DNA of 58,707 bases. Source: Microbacteriaceae bacterium. Lineage in GTDB: Bacteria; Actinomycetota; Actinomycetes; Actinomycetales; Microbacteriaceae. The notes beneath the pieces are model-generated. The model worked only from the letters and a program-made list of their open reading frames with translations, had not been told where the DNA came from and made no database searches. The stretch is taken from NCBI GenBank assembly GCA_009780695.1, contig WQZN01000016.1:1-58707 (forward strand). The letters are read 5' to 3'. Positions 1 through 8,878 of this stretch are shown in pieces; position 1 is the stretch's first letter; every line of letters starts with the position of its first letter. The position numbers were made by a program, and so were the translations under genes.

Positions 1-324
1 ATGCAGGCCGACGACGACGCGATCATCCGCGCCGGCGAGCTCACGATGGACCAGGACACGCACGAGGTCTTCGTGGGCGACACCGCGATCGAGCTCTCCC
101 CCACCGAGTTCAAGCTGCTGCGCTACCTCATGCTGAACCCGAACCGCGTGCTGTCGAAGGCCCAGATCCTCGACCACGTGTGGGAATACGACTTCAACGG
201 CGACGCGGGCATCGTCGAGAGCTACATCTCGTACCTGCGCCGCAAGGTCGACGCCCACTCGAGCGAGCCGCTCATCCAGACGAAGCGCGGCTTCGGCTAC
301 ATGCTCAAGGCGGGCAAGGCGTAA
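1..324 (+). CDS. OmpR-family response regulator, C-terminal part only (5' end outside window)
   Basis: This is the DNA-binding end of a two-component response regulator. The reading frame is open from base 1, so the methionine at base 1 is probably internal and the receiver domain lies outside the window. The visible 107 residues form a winged-helix domain of the OmpR/PhoB type: a short beta section, the LSPTEFKLLRYL helix, the VLSKAQILDHVWEYDF stretch, the recognition helix around ESYISYLRRKV, and the wing ending in GFGYMLK. It lies 75 bases upstream of a sensor kinase on the same strand, so the two very likely form one signalling pair. The signal and target genes cannot be read from this fragment. 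Confidence 0.93.
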   Translation: MQADDDAIIRAGELTMDQDTHEVFVGDTAIELSPTEFKLLRYLMLNPNRVLSKAQILDHVWEYDFNGDAGIVESYISYLRRKVDAHSSEPLIQTKRGFGYMLKAGKA

Positions 325-399
325 CAGCGGCCGACGCCCCAGACATCCACCGCACCGCATCAGCCCCGGCCCAGCAAGCCGGGCTAACGTCCGAGATCT

Positions 400-2178
400 A
401 TGCATCGATCGCTGCTCACCGCGTGGAACGCCATCTCGCTGCGCTCCAAGATCACGGGCGTGACGGTGCTGGTGCTGACCTTCGGGCTGCTGCTCACCGG
501 GGTCGGCACGACGCTGCTGTTCCGGCCCGTGCTGATCTCGCAGCTCGACCAGCAGCTCGTCGCGGCATCGACCGCGGCGAGCATCAACGCCATGGTCGAC
601 GCCGATTCCAGCAACGACAACGCGCTCGCCTCCGGTGACGGCAGCAGCGACTCGAGCACCTACTTCTTCGCGCTCTACGACGCCGACGGGCGGCTGCTGA
701 AGTACAACATGCGCGACAAGGCGAGCGCGGTGCGACCCGCGATCCAGACGACACTGTCGCCGTCGCTCGCCGCGGCGTGCCGGGTGGGCGAGAGCTTCAA
801 CCTCGCGAGCAACGACGGCAGCGTGGAGTACCGCGCACGCTGCGTGACGCTGCAGTTCACCTCCGACGGTAGTCAGGGCTCGGCGATCGTGGCGACGTCG
901 ACCGGCTCGATCGACGTGCTGATGACCGCGTACCTCACGATCTTCTTGGGCTTCGGCGTCATCGTCGTGGTCGTCGGGGCGGTGCTGACGAGGATGCTGG
1001 TGACCACCACGTTCGCGCCCCTGCGCCAGGTCGAGCGCACCGCCGCCGCGATCGCCGACGGCGACTACAGCCAGCGCCTCGGCGGCGCCGAGCCCAACAC
1101 CGAGGTCGGCCGCCTGAACCGGTCGCTCAACACGATGCTCTCCCGCATCGACCGCGCGTTCAAAGACCGGGCGCGCACGATCGAGCAGATGCGGCGCTTC
1201 GTCGGCGACGCGAGCCACGAGCTGCGCACGCCGCTCGTCTCGGTGCGCGGTTACGCCGAGCTGTACCGCATGGGCGCCCTGCAGGACGAGACGGCCGTCG
1301 CCGGTGCTATGGAGCGCATCGAGAAGGAGGCGCTGCGCATGGGCGGCCTCGTCGAGGACCTGCTCGAGCTCGCGCGCCTCGACGAGACGCGGCCGTTGCA
1401 GGTCGCGCAGGTCGACCTGCTGCCGCTGGCGTATGACGCGGCGATGGACGCCCGCGCCGCCAACCCCTCGCGCGAGTTCACCGTGGTGGTGGACCTGCCC
1501 CGGGCCCCGTTGCCCGTGCCCGGGCCGTCGGCGTTCGACGAGCCGACCCCGACCGCGGTGCTGCCCGTCGTCGGGCGGGACGGGGCGGTGCCGCAGCCCG
1601 CGACGACGGGCGTGGTGCGGGCCGCGCAGCGCGGCGGCATCCGTCTGCCCCAGCGTCCCCAGTCCGACACCAACTCGACCGGCCCGATCGCGTTCACCGC
1701 GTCGGCCCTCGCCCGGCTGCGCCGCCGCTCGCAGCCGCGCCGCAGCGACCCGGGCCTGATGGAGACGATGCCTCTGGAGCTCGGGGACCTGCCCGAGCGC
1801 CGCGCCGTGCCCGCCCTCGTGATGGGCGAGGAGAACAAGCTGCGCCAGGTGCTCGGCAACCTGATCGGCAACGCCGTGCGCTATACGCCCGACGGCTCGC
1901 CGATCCAGATCCGCGTCTCGGCGAACGTGGCCGCGCGCCAGGCGGTCGTCGAGATCGTGGACCACGGCGAGGGCATCCCCCCGCAGATCCGCGAGAAGAT
2001 CTTCGAGCGCTTCTGGCGGGCCGACACCTCGCGCACACGCGAGACCGGCGGCAGCGGGCTCGGCCTCGCGATCGTCATGTCGATCGTGGCGGCGCACAAG
2101 GGCGCCGTCGACGTGGTCGAGACGCTGGGCGGCGGCGCCACCTTCCGCGTGCTGCTGCCGTTGACCGACGCCATCTGA
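400..2178 (+). CDS. Membrane sensor histidine kinase (partner of the upstream regulator)
   Basis: Predicted kinase of 592 residues. Domains in order: membrane helix at about 19-42, an extracytoplasmic sensor region to about 172, a second helix at about 175-200, a HAMP linker (about 200-255), a HisKA domain with phospho-acceptor His273 in GDASHELRTP, and a HATPase domain with the N box (NLIGNAVRYTP) and the G boxes (DHGEGIPP, GGSGLGLAI). Between HisKA and the N box there is an unusually long Pro/Arg-rich stretch of roughly 100 residues (about 365-465), so the protein is longer than typical kinases of this class. It should phosphorylate the regulator encoded just before it. The stimulus is unknown. 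A short imperfect hairpin sits between the two genes. Confidence 0.95.
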   Translation: MHRSLLTAWNAISLRSKITGVTVLVLTFGLLLTGVGTTLLFRPVLISQLDQQLVAASTAASINAMVDADSSNDNALASGDGSSDSSTYFFALYDADGRLLKYNMRDKASAVRPAIQTTLSPSLAAACRVGESFNLASNDGSVEYRARCVTLQFTSDGSQGSAIVATSTGSIDVLMTAYLTIFLGFGVIVVVVGAVLTRMLVTTTFAPLRQVERTAAAIADGDYSQRLGGAEPNTEVGRLNRSLNTMLSRIDRAFKDRARTIEQMRRFVGDASHELRTPLVSVRGYAELYRMGALQDETAVAGAMERIEKEALRMGGLVEDLLELARLDETRPLQVAQVDLLPLAYDAAMDARAANPSREFTVVVDLPRAPLPVPGPSAFDEPTPTAVLPVVGRDGAVPQPATTGVVRAAQRGGIRLPQRPQSDTNSTGPIAFTASALARLRRRSQPRRSDPGLMETMPLELGDLPERRAVPALVMGEENKLRQVLGNLIGNAVRYTPDGSPIQIRVSANVAARQAVVEIVDHGEGIPPQIREKIFERFWRADTSRTRETGGSGLGLAIVMSIVAAHKGAVDVVETLGGGATFRVLLPLTDAI

Positions 2179-2301
2179 GGCGTCTTCCCCAGCACAGGCA
2201 CCGTTTCGAGTGGTCTCTCCACATTCCGCAGTCGTGGACGGGCGGGGGATGCCGCGGCCTGCGTAGCTTCGTGGCATCCACTCACCATCACGGAGGAAGC
2301 C

Positions 2302-2598
2302 ATGACCACGTTCCAGGTCGACAGCACCGCGGTGCTCGACGCCACCCGTTCCGCCCAGGCCACCCTCGAGCAGCTGCGCGGCGACGCGGCGCACCTCACC
2401 GCGACGCTCACCGCGCTCCAGGGCTCGTGGTCGGGCCAGGCCGCCACCGCGTTCCAGCAGATGCTCGCGGGCTGGACGACGACCCAGCGCACGATCGAAA
2501 CGCAGATGGGCCAGCTGCAGCAGGTGCTCACGAGCGCCGCGCAGCAGTACCAGGAGAGCGAGCTGCGCAACTACCGCATGTTCGCGGCGGGGCTGTAG
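2302..2598 (+). CDS. WXG100-family protein (ESX/type VII secretion substrate-like)
   Basis: A 98-residue, mostly helical protein with the WxG-type turn at residues 43-45 (GSWSGQAATAF) between two amphipathic helices, the standard architecture of EsxA/EsxB-like proteins. A GGAGG ribosome-binding site lies 5 bases before the ATG. Family members form helical hairpins exported by type VII systems, often as dimers; the usual C-terminal YxxxD/E export motif is not obvious, although QQYQESELRNY follows the second helix. No secretion ATPase or partner Esx gene is in the window, so this is a solitary gene and whether it is exported is unknown. It is followed by a long inverted repeat and a terminator. 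Confidence 0.88.
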   Translation: MTTFQVDSTAVLDATRSAQATLEQLRGDAAHLTATLTALQGSWSGQAATAFQQMLAGWTTTQRTIETQMGQLQQVLTSAAQQYQESELRNYRMFAAGL

Positions 2599-2626
2599 GG
2601 CTGCGCACGGCTCACGGCTGCCGCAC

Positions 2627-2679
2627 AACGCGGGATTCGTCACCCCGACGGCCCGGTTCGGGGTGACAAATCCTGCGTT
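2627..2679. repeat. Long imperfect inverted repeat (22-bp arms, 9-base loop)
   Basis: Bases 2627-2648 and 2658-2679 pair over 22 positions with two mismatches; the loop is 2649-2657. The arms share the core GTCACCCCGA/TCGGGGTGAC. It lies between a forward gene and the groEL terminator. It is longer than a normal terminator and has no T tract, so it may be a dispersed palindromic element. Confidence 0.75.
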
Positions 2680-2710
2680 TCCTGTCGTGGGGCCCTGGCC
2701 CGGACACGAA

Positions 2711-2740
2711 AGAGGGCGCTCCCCGTGGGGAGCGCCCTCT
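2711..2740. terminator. Perfect hairpin between WXG100 and groEL (bidirectional)
   Basis: A 14-bp perfect stem (AGAGGGCGCTCCCC and its complement) with the minimal GT centre. It lies just beyond the stop codon of the minus-strand groEL and also ends the forward transcript, so it probably serves both directions. Confidence 0.8.
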
Positions 2741-2759
2741 CTGTCGTGCGTGCGGACTC

Positions 2760-4449
<1,690 letters not shown>

Positions 4450-4454
4450 AAGCG

Positions 4455-4484
4455 ATTCTGGCACTCTGACACCGCGAGTGCAAG
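4455..4484 (-). promoter_or_regulatory. groEL promoter overlapped by a second CIRCE operator
   Basis: On the plus strand, CTGGCACTC (4458-4466), a 9-base spacer and GAGTGCAAG (4476-4484) form a second CIRCE-like repeat. On the minus strand the same DNA gives a -35 TTGCAC (4478-4483), a 17-base spacer and a -10 CAGAAT (4455-4460), so HrcA bound here would cover the promoter itself. Confidence 0.82.
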
Positions 4485-4499
4485 AAAGCCCGAAACACA

Positions 4500-4535
4500 A
4501 CGAGCCGCCCGGTCACAATCGACCGGGCGGCTCGT
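4500..4535 (-). terminator. Terminator of the cold-shock gene
   Basis: A 15-bp perfect stem (ACGAGCCGCCCGGTC and its complement) with the loop ACAATC. It lies 14 bases beyond the csp stop codon and immediately upstream of the groEL promoter. Confidence 0.85.
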
Positions 4536-4549
4536 GAAGCTGCTGAGCG

Positions 4550-4753
4550 TTACGCGAGTCGGACCGACTCGGCCTGCGGGCCCTTCGAGCCGGTGCCGAC
4601 CTCGAAGACGACCTGCTGGCCCTCTTCGAGCGACTTGTACCCGCTCATGTCGATGGCCGAGTAGTGGACGAACACGTCCTGCCCGCCGTCATCGACCGTG
4701 ATGAAGCCGTAGCCCTTCTCAGCGTTGAACCACTTGACGGTTCCGTTCGCCAT
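4550..4753 (-). CDS. Cold-shock protein, CspA family
   Basis: A single cold-shock domain of 67 residues. The RNP-1 motif (KGYGFITV) and RNP-2 motif (DVFVHYSAI) are both present, followed by the [11 protein letters not shown] strand and a short tail. Members bind single-stranded RNA and DNA and act as RNA chaperones. The ATG at 4753 is chosen because the domain begins [17 protein letters not shown] and a GGAGAAAG element lies just upstream; a longer upstream reading frame is low-complexity. The gene is monocistronic with its own terminator. A possible promoter is -35 TTGCGT (4832-4837) with -10 GATCGT (4809-4814), giving a leader of about 50 bases. Confidence 0.97.
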   Translation of the reverse strand: MANGTVKWFNAEKGYGFITVDDGGQDVFVHYSAIDMSGYKSLEEGQQVVFEVGTGSKGPQAESVRLA

Positions 4754-4974
4754 TCTTTCTCCATTGCGTAGTGCCGGACGCGGAGAGTGCCCCCACATCG
4801 TTGTTCGCACGATCGTACCGAGCAGGGGGGTACGCAAGGGAAGACCTTCCGCCGAATCCGACGAATGGTTACGGGGGCGTCCGAAACCCGTCACATGCCC
4901 GAAACGCCGCGCTTGCGCATTCGATCGGGCAACACCGCACGGGGCGGATGAGGGGGCGGGATGCCCCGGCAGGC

Positions 4975-5559
4975 CTACCCCGTGAAGTCGGCCCCCAGAA
5001 TCACCACGATCTGCGCCGTGGTGGTCGCCTGTGGCGAGCCCTTCGTCACGGTCTGCACGCCGAGCGCCTGCGCGACGCCGAGGGCGAGCCCGCGCTCGGA
5101 ATCCTCGGCGTAGTAGACGGTCGTGGTCTGCACGCCGAGCTGCGGCGCGTTGCCCGTCGTGATCGTGGTCCAGCCGGCGCTCTCGAGCTTCGTCTTCGCC
5201 CGCGCGGCGAGGCCGCGCGTTCCGACCCCGTTGAGCACGGAGAGCGGGGTAGAGGGAACCAAGGTCGCCGTCGGCGTGGGAGTGGGTGTGGGGGTGGGCG
5301 TCGGCGTGCTGGTCGGCGTGGGTCGGGCCGTCGGCGCGGGAGTCCCCGCCGTGCTCCCGGTGCCGCCGCTGTTGTCGGTGCTGCTCGAGAGGTGCAGGAA
5401 GAGCCAGCCGGCGCCGACGATGACGAGGACCGCCACGGCGCACCACATGACCCACAGCCAGCCGCGGCCGCGGCGCGCGGGCGCGCGGTGTGCACCGGTG
5501 CGTTCGAGATCGGCGGGGATGATGTCGAAACGATCCCGCGGGAATTCTTGGCTCGCCAT
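4975..5559 (-). CDS. Membrane-anchored LytR_C-domain protein
   Basis: A 194-residue protein with a short cytoplasmic N-terminus (about 40 residues), one membrane helix ([20 protein letters not shown]), an outside Thr-Pro repeat linker and a C-terminal LytR_C-type domain ([19 protein letters not shown] to VVILGADF). LytR_C domains occur with cell-wall polymer ligases of the LytR-CpsA-Psr family in actinobacteria; the catalytic LCP domain is absent here, so an accessory envelope role is inferred. The start at 5559 has an AAGGAAGGA element 10 bases upstream. The Thr-Pro linker is encoded by a purine/pyrimidine-biased repeat at about 5265-5345. It follows the DUF3263 gene by 32 bases and probably shares its transcript. 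Confidence 0.85.
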   Translation of the reverse strand: MASQEFPRDRFDIIPADLERTGAHRAPARRGRGWLWVMWCAVAVLVIVGAGWLFLHLSSSTDNSGGTGSTAGTPAPTARPTPTSTPTPTPTPTPTPTATLVPSTPLSVLNGVGTRGLAARAKTKLESAGWTTITTGNAPQLGVQTTTVYYAEDSERGLALGVAQALGVQTVTKGSPQATTTAQIVVILGADFTG

Positions 5560-5591
5560 GCTCGCTCGGCTGTCCTTCCTTGGGCTCGGGC

Positions 5592-5849
5592 TCAGTCGAT
5601 CGGCCGCACGCGTGCGGCGCGGAGCTCGCGACGCTCGTCCCGCTGCCTCAGCAGGCGCCGGATGAGAAGGGGGTCGTACGCCAGTGCCGCGGGATTCTCG
5701 ATCAGCCGACCGAGGATCTGATAGTAACGGGCCGCCGACAGCGAAAACTGAGTGCGGATCGCCTGCTCCTTGGGGCCGGGGCCCTGCAGCCATTCGCGCT
5801 CGAAGTCGAGGATCGAGACCTCGAGTCCGGTCAGGTCGGCGGGCGGCAT
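5592..5849 (-). CDS. DUF3263-domain protein
   Basis: An 85-residue basic, helical protein matching the DUF3263 pattern: an N-terminal helix (ILDFEREW), then [20 protein letters not shown], which looks like a helix-turn-helix, and a positively charged end ([19 protein letters not shown]). Members are small conserved actinobacterial proteins, probably DNA-binding, with no proven function. The start at 5849 is chosen because the conserved region begins right after it. Its downstream neighbour is the LytR_C protein, an arrangement that looks like an operon; a regulatory role for the pair is inference only. Confidence 0.83.
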   Translation of the reverse strand: MPPADLTGLEVSILDFEREWLQGPGPKEQAIRTQFSLSAARYYQILGRLIENPAALAYDPLLIRRLLRQRDERRELRAARVRPID

Positions 5850-5865
5850 GGAGACAGGGTAGCGA

Positions 5866-6333
5866 TCAGTTCGCCTGCGGCCCGCGATACATGCCGATGT
5901 GCGGGATGCCGGCTTCGAGGTACACGTCGCCGAACGGCTCGAAGCCCGCCTTGGCGTAGAGGCCCTGGACGTATTCCTGCGCGTGCAGCACGCACGCCTC
6001 ACCCGGGTTGTCGGCGAGCGCCGCGGCGAGGAGCCGCCCCGCGAGGCCGCGGCCCCTGGCATCCGCCCGCGTCACGACGCGGCCGATCGTGAGGAATGCA
6101 TCGCGGTGCTCGGGCTCGTCGTTGCGGAGCGTGCGGAGGTAGGCGAGGACCGCGCCGTCGTCGGCGGCGAGCCAGTAGTGGCGGGTGGCCGGCTCGAGGT
6201 CGCGCCCGTCGAGCTCGGTCTCGTCGACCTTCTGCTCGACGAAGAACACGTCGGTGCGCAGTTTCACGATCGCGTACAGCTCGCGGGCGGTGAGCTCGTC
6301 GAAGGCCTTCGTGATGACGGAACACTCGCGCAT
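5866..6333 (-). CDS. GNAT family N-acetyltransferase, ElaA-like
   Basis: A 155-residue acyltransferase. The ElaA hallmark is visible near the N-terminus (LYAIVKLRTDVFFVEQ, then DGRDLEPATRHYWL), followed by the GNAT acetyl-CoA motif (IGRVVTRADARGRGLAGRLL) and a C-terminal block LYAKAGFEPFGDVYLEAGIPHIGM. The substrate is unknown for the family. The ATG at 6333 fits the usual N-terminal length. The gene diverges from msrB with a gap of 51 bases, so their promoters must be close together or overlap. Its stop is 16 bases before the DUF3263 start, so co-transcription with the two downstream genes is possible. Confidence 0.9.
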   Translation of the reverse strand: MRECSVITKAFDELTARELYAIVKLRTDVFFVEQKVDETELDGRDLEPATRHYWLAADDGAVLAYLRTLRNDEPEHRDAFLTIGRVVTRADARGRGLAGRLLAAALADNPGEACVLHAQEYVQGLYAKAGFEPFGDVYLEAGIPHIGMYRGPQAN

Positions 6334-6384
6334 CCGAGCGAGTTTACTGTGGGGAAGGCTTTCCATCTCGAGAGAGGAACGACC

Positions 6385-6804
6385 ATGTCCGAGGTCTCCC
6401 CCACCGGCCCCGCCGTCGTCAAGACCGACGCCGAATGGCGCGCCGAGCTGAGCCCCGAGCAGTACGCCGTGCTGCGCCAGTCGGCGACCGAGCGCGCCTG
6501 GACGGGCGAGCTGCTCGACGAGGACCGCGCCGGCATCTACACCTGCGGCGCGTGCGGGGCCGAGCTGTTCCAGAGCGGCACGAAGTTCGACTCGGGCTGC
6601 GGCTGGCCGTCGTTCTACGAGAGCGTGCGCCCCGAGGCCGTGAAGCTCATCGAGGACACGTCGCTCGGCATGGTGCGCACCGAGGTGCGCTGCGCTGCGT
6701 GCGACTCGCACCTCGGCCACGTGTTCCCCGACGGCTTCGGCACACCGACAGGCGACCGCTACTGCATGAACTCGCTCGCGCTGAACTTCACCGCCGAGGC
6801 GTAA
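6385..6804 (+). CDS. msrB: Peptide-methionine (R)-S-oxide reductase MsrB
   Basis: A 139-residue single-domain MsrB that reduces R-methionine sulfoxide in proteins. The zinc cysteines are C54/C57 (YTCGACGAE) and C103/C106 (VRCAACDSHLGHVF); the catalytic cysteine is C127 in GDRYCMNS; the substrate-pocket segment SGCGWPSFYES is intact. A GAGAGGAAC ribosome-binding site precedes the ATG by a few bases. It is a short stand-alone repair gene between the divergent GNAT gene and the molybdenum operon; its stop is only 12 bases before the left arm of the operator of the next gene, so read-through may contribute to that operon. Confidence 0.97.
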   Translation: MSEVSPTGPAVVKTDAEWRAELSPEQYAVLRQSATERAWTGELLDEDRAGIYTCGACGAELFQSGTKFDSGCGWPSFYESVRPEAVKLIEDTSLGMVRTEVRCAACDSHLGHVFPDGFGTPTGDRYCMNSLALNFTAEA

Positions 6805-6816
6805 TTCCTTTACCTG

Positions 6817-6863
6817 ACCCGCAGTTGCGTCACTAGAGTTCATTTCGTGACGCAATTGCGGGT
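6817..6863 (+). promoter_or_regulatory. 17-bp inverted-repeat operator and -10 element of the molybdenum operon
   Basis: The left arm 6817-6833 and right arm GTGACGCAATTGCGGGT (6847-6863) pair over 17 positions with one G:T exception, separated by 13 bases. The spacer contains TAGAGT (6834-6839), which is 7 bases before the GTG start of the HTH-TOBE gene. The right arm begins exactly on that start codon. This looks like an autoregulatory operator on a leaderless promoter; no convincing -35 is seen. Confidence 0.78.
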
Positions 6864-7248
6864 TTCTGATGCTGCCGCGCTGCTGGGCGTGAGCGATGAC
6901 ACCGTCCGCCGGCTCATCGAGCGAGGCGAGCTCGCGGCATCCGACGGCGACGGCCCGCAACTCGTCGACGGCGCGAGCCTCGCCGCGCTGGCCGTCGAGC
7001 GCGCGAAGGCTGCCCCCGACCGCTCGCCGGTCGTCAGCTCGGCCCGCAACCACTTCGTCGGCGTCGTCACGCGGGTGCAGATCGACGGCGTCATGGCGCA
7101 GATCGACCTGCAGGCCGGGCCGCACCGCGTCGTCTCGCTCATCAGCGCCGAGGCGGCGCGCGAGCTCGGGCTCGAGGCCGGCTCGCTCGCGACGGCCGTC
7201 GTGAAGGCGACGAACGTGGGCGTCGAGGTCATGGGAGCGAACCGATGA
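6847..7248 (+). CDS. HTH-TOBE (Mop-like) molybdate-responsive regulator
   Basis: A 133-residue two-part protein. Residues 1-50 form an excisionase/MerR-like helix-turn-helix (LRVSDAAALLGVSDDTVRRL). Residues about 67-130 form one TOBE/Mop domain (SARNHFVGVVTRVQIDGV to ATNVGVEVM), the fold that binds molybdate or tungstate in ModE and Mop proteins. It heads the modA-modB-moeA-moaC-mog operon and overlaps modA by 4 bases. A ModE-like role, sensing molybdate and controlling its own operon through the palindrome at its start codon, is inferred from domains and context. The GTG start is supported by the TAGAGT element 7 bases before it; no ribosome-binding site is present. Confidence 0.88.
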   Translation: MTQLRVSDAAALLGVSDDTVRRLIERGELAASDGDGPQLVDGASLAALAVERAKAAPDRSPVVSSARNHFVGVVTRVQIDGVMAQIDLQAGPHRVVSLISAEAARELGLEAGSLATAVVKATNVGVEVMGANR

Positions 7249-8030
7249 GGCGGATGTCGGGGGCTGCGGTCGCCGCTACGGCGGCTGTCCTCGCCCTGAG
7301 CGCCTGCACGAGCGCCGCATCGAGCGGGCGCGAGGCATCCGCCGCGAAGCCCGAGAAGCTCACCGTCTATGCGGCGGCCTCGCTCACCCAGACCTTCACG
7401 CAGCTCGGCGCGGCTTTCGAGAAGGCGCACCCCGGCGTCACCGTCGCCTTCGACTTCGACGGCTCGTCGACGCTCGTCACGCAACTCGCGCAGGGCGCGC
7501 CCGCCGACGTGTTCGCCTCGGCCGACGAGAAGAACATGCAGAACGCCGTGTCGCAGACGCTCATCGCGGGCACGCCCGTCGACTTCGCGACGAACGTGCT
7601 CGAGATCGCGACCCCGCCGGGGAACCCGGCGCATGTGGCCTCCTTCGCCGATCTCGCGAAGCCCGGCCTCAAGGTCGTCGTCTGCGCCGACGGCGTGCCG
7701 TGCGGCAACGCCGTCGAGCAGGTCGAGAAGGCGACCGGCGTCACGATCAAGCCCGTCAGCCAGGAACAGAACGTCACCGACGTGCTCTCCAAGGTCGAGA
7801 GCGGCGACGCCGACGCGGGCGTCGTGTACGTGACGGACGTCAAGGGCGCGGGCTCGAAGGTGACCGGGGTCCCCTTCCCCGAGTCCGCCCAGGCCGTGAA
7901 CACCTACCCGATCGCGGTGACGCGCGGCGCGGACCAGGCACAGCTCGCGAAGCAGTTCGTCGCATTCGTGACCGGATCGACCGGTCAGGAGACCCTCGCC
8001 GCGGCGGGCTTCGGAGCCCCGCCGAAGTGA
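7245..8030 (+). CDS. modA: Molybdate ABC transporter substrate-binding lipoprotein ModA
   Basis: A 261-residue exported lipoprotein. The signal peptide ends at a lipobox with Cys21 (VLALSAC). The mature protein begins with the ModA signature KLTVYAAASLTQTFTQLGAAFE, continues with DFDGSSTLVTQLAQGAPADVFASAD, and contains the conserved C-terminal QEQNVTDVLSKVESGDADAGVVYVTD segment. It captures molybdate outside the membrane and delivers it to ModB. The start ATGA overlaps the stop of the regulator gene and its stop overlaps the modB start, so translation of the three is probably coupled. Regulation is expected from the palindrome upstream of the operon. Confidence 0.96.
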   Translation: MRRMSGAAVAATAAVLALSACTSAASSGREASAAKPEKLTVYAAASLTQTFTQLGAAFEKAHPGVTVAFDFDGSSTLVTQLAQGAPADVFASADEKNMQNAVSQTLIAGTPVDFATNVLEIATPPGNPAHVASFADLAKPGLKVVVCADGVPCGNAVEQVEKATGVTIKPVSQEQNVTDVLSKVESGDADAGVVYVTDVKGAGSKVTGVPFPESAQAVNTYPIAVTRGADQAQLAKQFVAFVTGSTGQETLAAAGFGAPPK

Positions 8031-8878
8031 CCCGCGCGCGGCGCGCGTACCCGGCGTGGCTGTGGGTGCCCGTCGGGCTCGGTGCGCTGTTCGTGCTGCT
8101 GCCGCTCGCCGCGATCGTCGCGCGGGTCGACTGGGCGCACTTCCTCGGGCTGATCGGCTCGCAGGCATCCCTCGACGCCCTCCGCCTCAGCGTCGTCACG
8201 GCCCTCATCTCGACGGCCCTGTGCGTGCTGCTCGGCGTGCCGATGGCGATCGTGCTCGCGCGCGGGTCGTTCCCGGGCCAGTCGGTCGCGCGCGCCCTCG
8301 TGCTCGTGCCGCTCGTGCTTCCGCCCGTCGTGAGCGGCCTCGCACTGCTCTACACGGTCGGCCGCGAAGGGCTGCTCGGGCCCGCGCTCGAGGCGCTCGG
8401 CTGGCAGGTGCCGTTCTCGACGGCGGCGGTCGTGCTCGCACAGGCGTTCGTGTCGCTGCCCTTCGTCGTGATCAGCATCGAGGGCGCTCTGCGCAGCCAG
8501 ACCGAGACGCACGACGACGTCGCGCTCGCCTACGGCGCGAACCGCACACAGGTGCTCACGAAGGTCACGCTGCCGTCGCTCGCGCCCGCGCTGATCTCTG
8601 GTGCGGTGCTGTGCTTCGCGCGCTCGATCGGCGAGTTCGGCGCGACGATCACGGTCGCCGGCTCGCTGCAGGGCGTGACGCGCACGCTGCCGCTCGAGAT
8701 CTATCTGCGGAACAACACCGACCCCGACGCGGCGGTCGCGCTCTCGCTCGTGCTCATCGCGCTCGCCCTCATCGTGGTCTTCGCAGCCGGGCGGCCGTGG
8801 CGCACGGCGGCCGCCGCGGAACTCGGCGAGCTGCTGGGGCGCCGCAGCACGGCCGCAGCGGCCAAGATGGAGGCATGA
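8027..8878 (+). CDS. modB: Molybdate ABC transporter permease ModB
   Basis: A 283-residue inner-membrane permease with about six hydrophobic helices. The EAA loop is clear (DDVALAYGANRTQVLTKVTL followed by a proline-rich helix start), and the end of the domain shows the usual SIGEFGATITVAG segment of ModB/CysW-type permeases. The GTG start at 8027 overlaps the modA stop. A C-terminal cytoplasmic tail of about 30 residues follows the last helix. The expected ATPase gene modC does not follow: moeA begins inside the last codons of modB. The ATPase must be encoded elsewhere or shared. Confidence 0.95.
   Translation: MTRARRAYPAWLWVPVGLGALFVLLPLAAIVARVDWAHFLGLIGSQASLDALRLSVVTALISTALCVLLGVPMAIVLARGSFPGQSVARALVLVPLVLPPVVSGLALLYTVGREGLLGPALEALGWQVPFSTAAVVLAQAFVSLPFVVISIEGALRSQTETHDDVALAYGANRTQVLTKVTLPSLAPALISGAVLCFARSIGEFGATITVAGSLQGVTRTLPLEIYLRNNTDPDAAVALSLVLIALALIVVFAAGRPWRTAAAAELGELLGRRSTAAAAKMEA

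Noticed and set aside
1..324. Base 1 ATG as the true start of the regulator
   Set aside because: The protein would lack its receiver domain; the frame is open at the window edge, so truncation by the window is far more likely.
5265..5345. GT-rich tandem repeat as a possible CRISPR or regulatory repeat
   Set aside because: It simply encodes the Thr-Pro linker of the LytR_C protein; there are no spacers.
8056..8874. Upstream extension of moeA through modB
   Set aside because: An out-of-frame reading of modB; moeA begins at 8875 where its conserved N-terminus starts.
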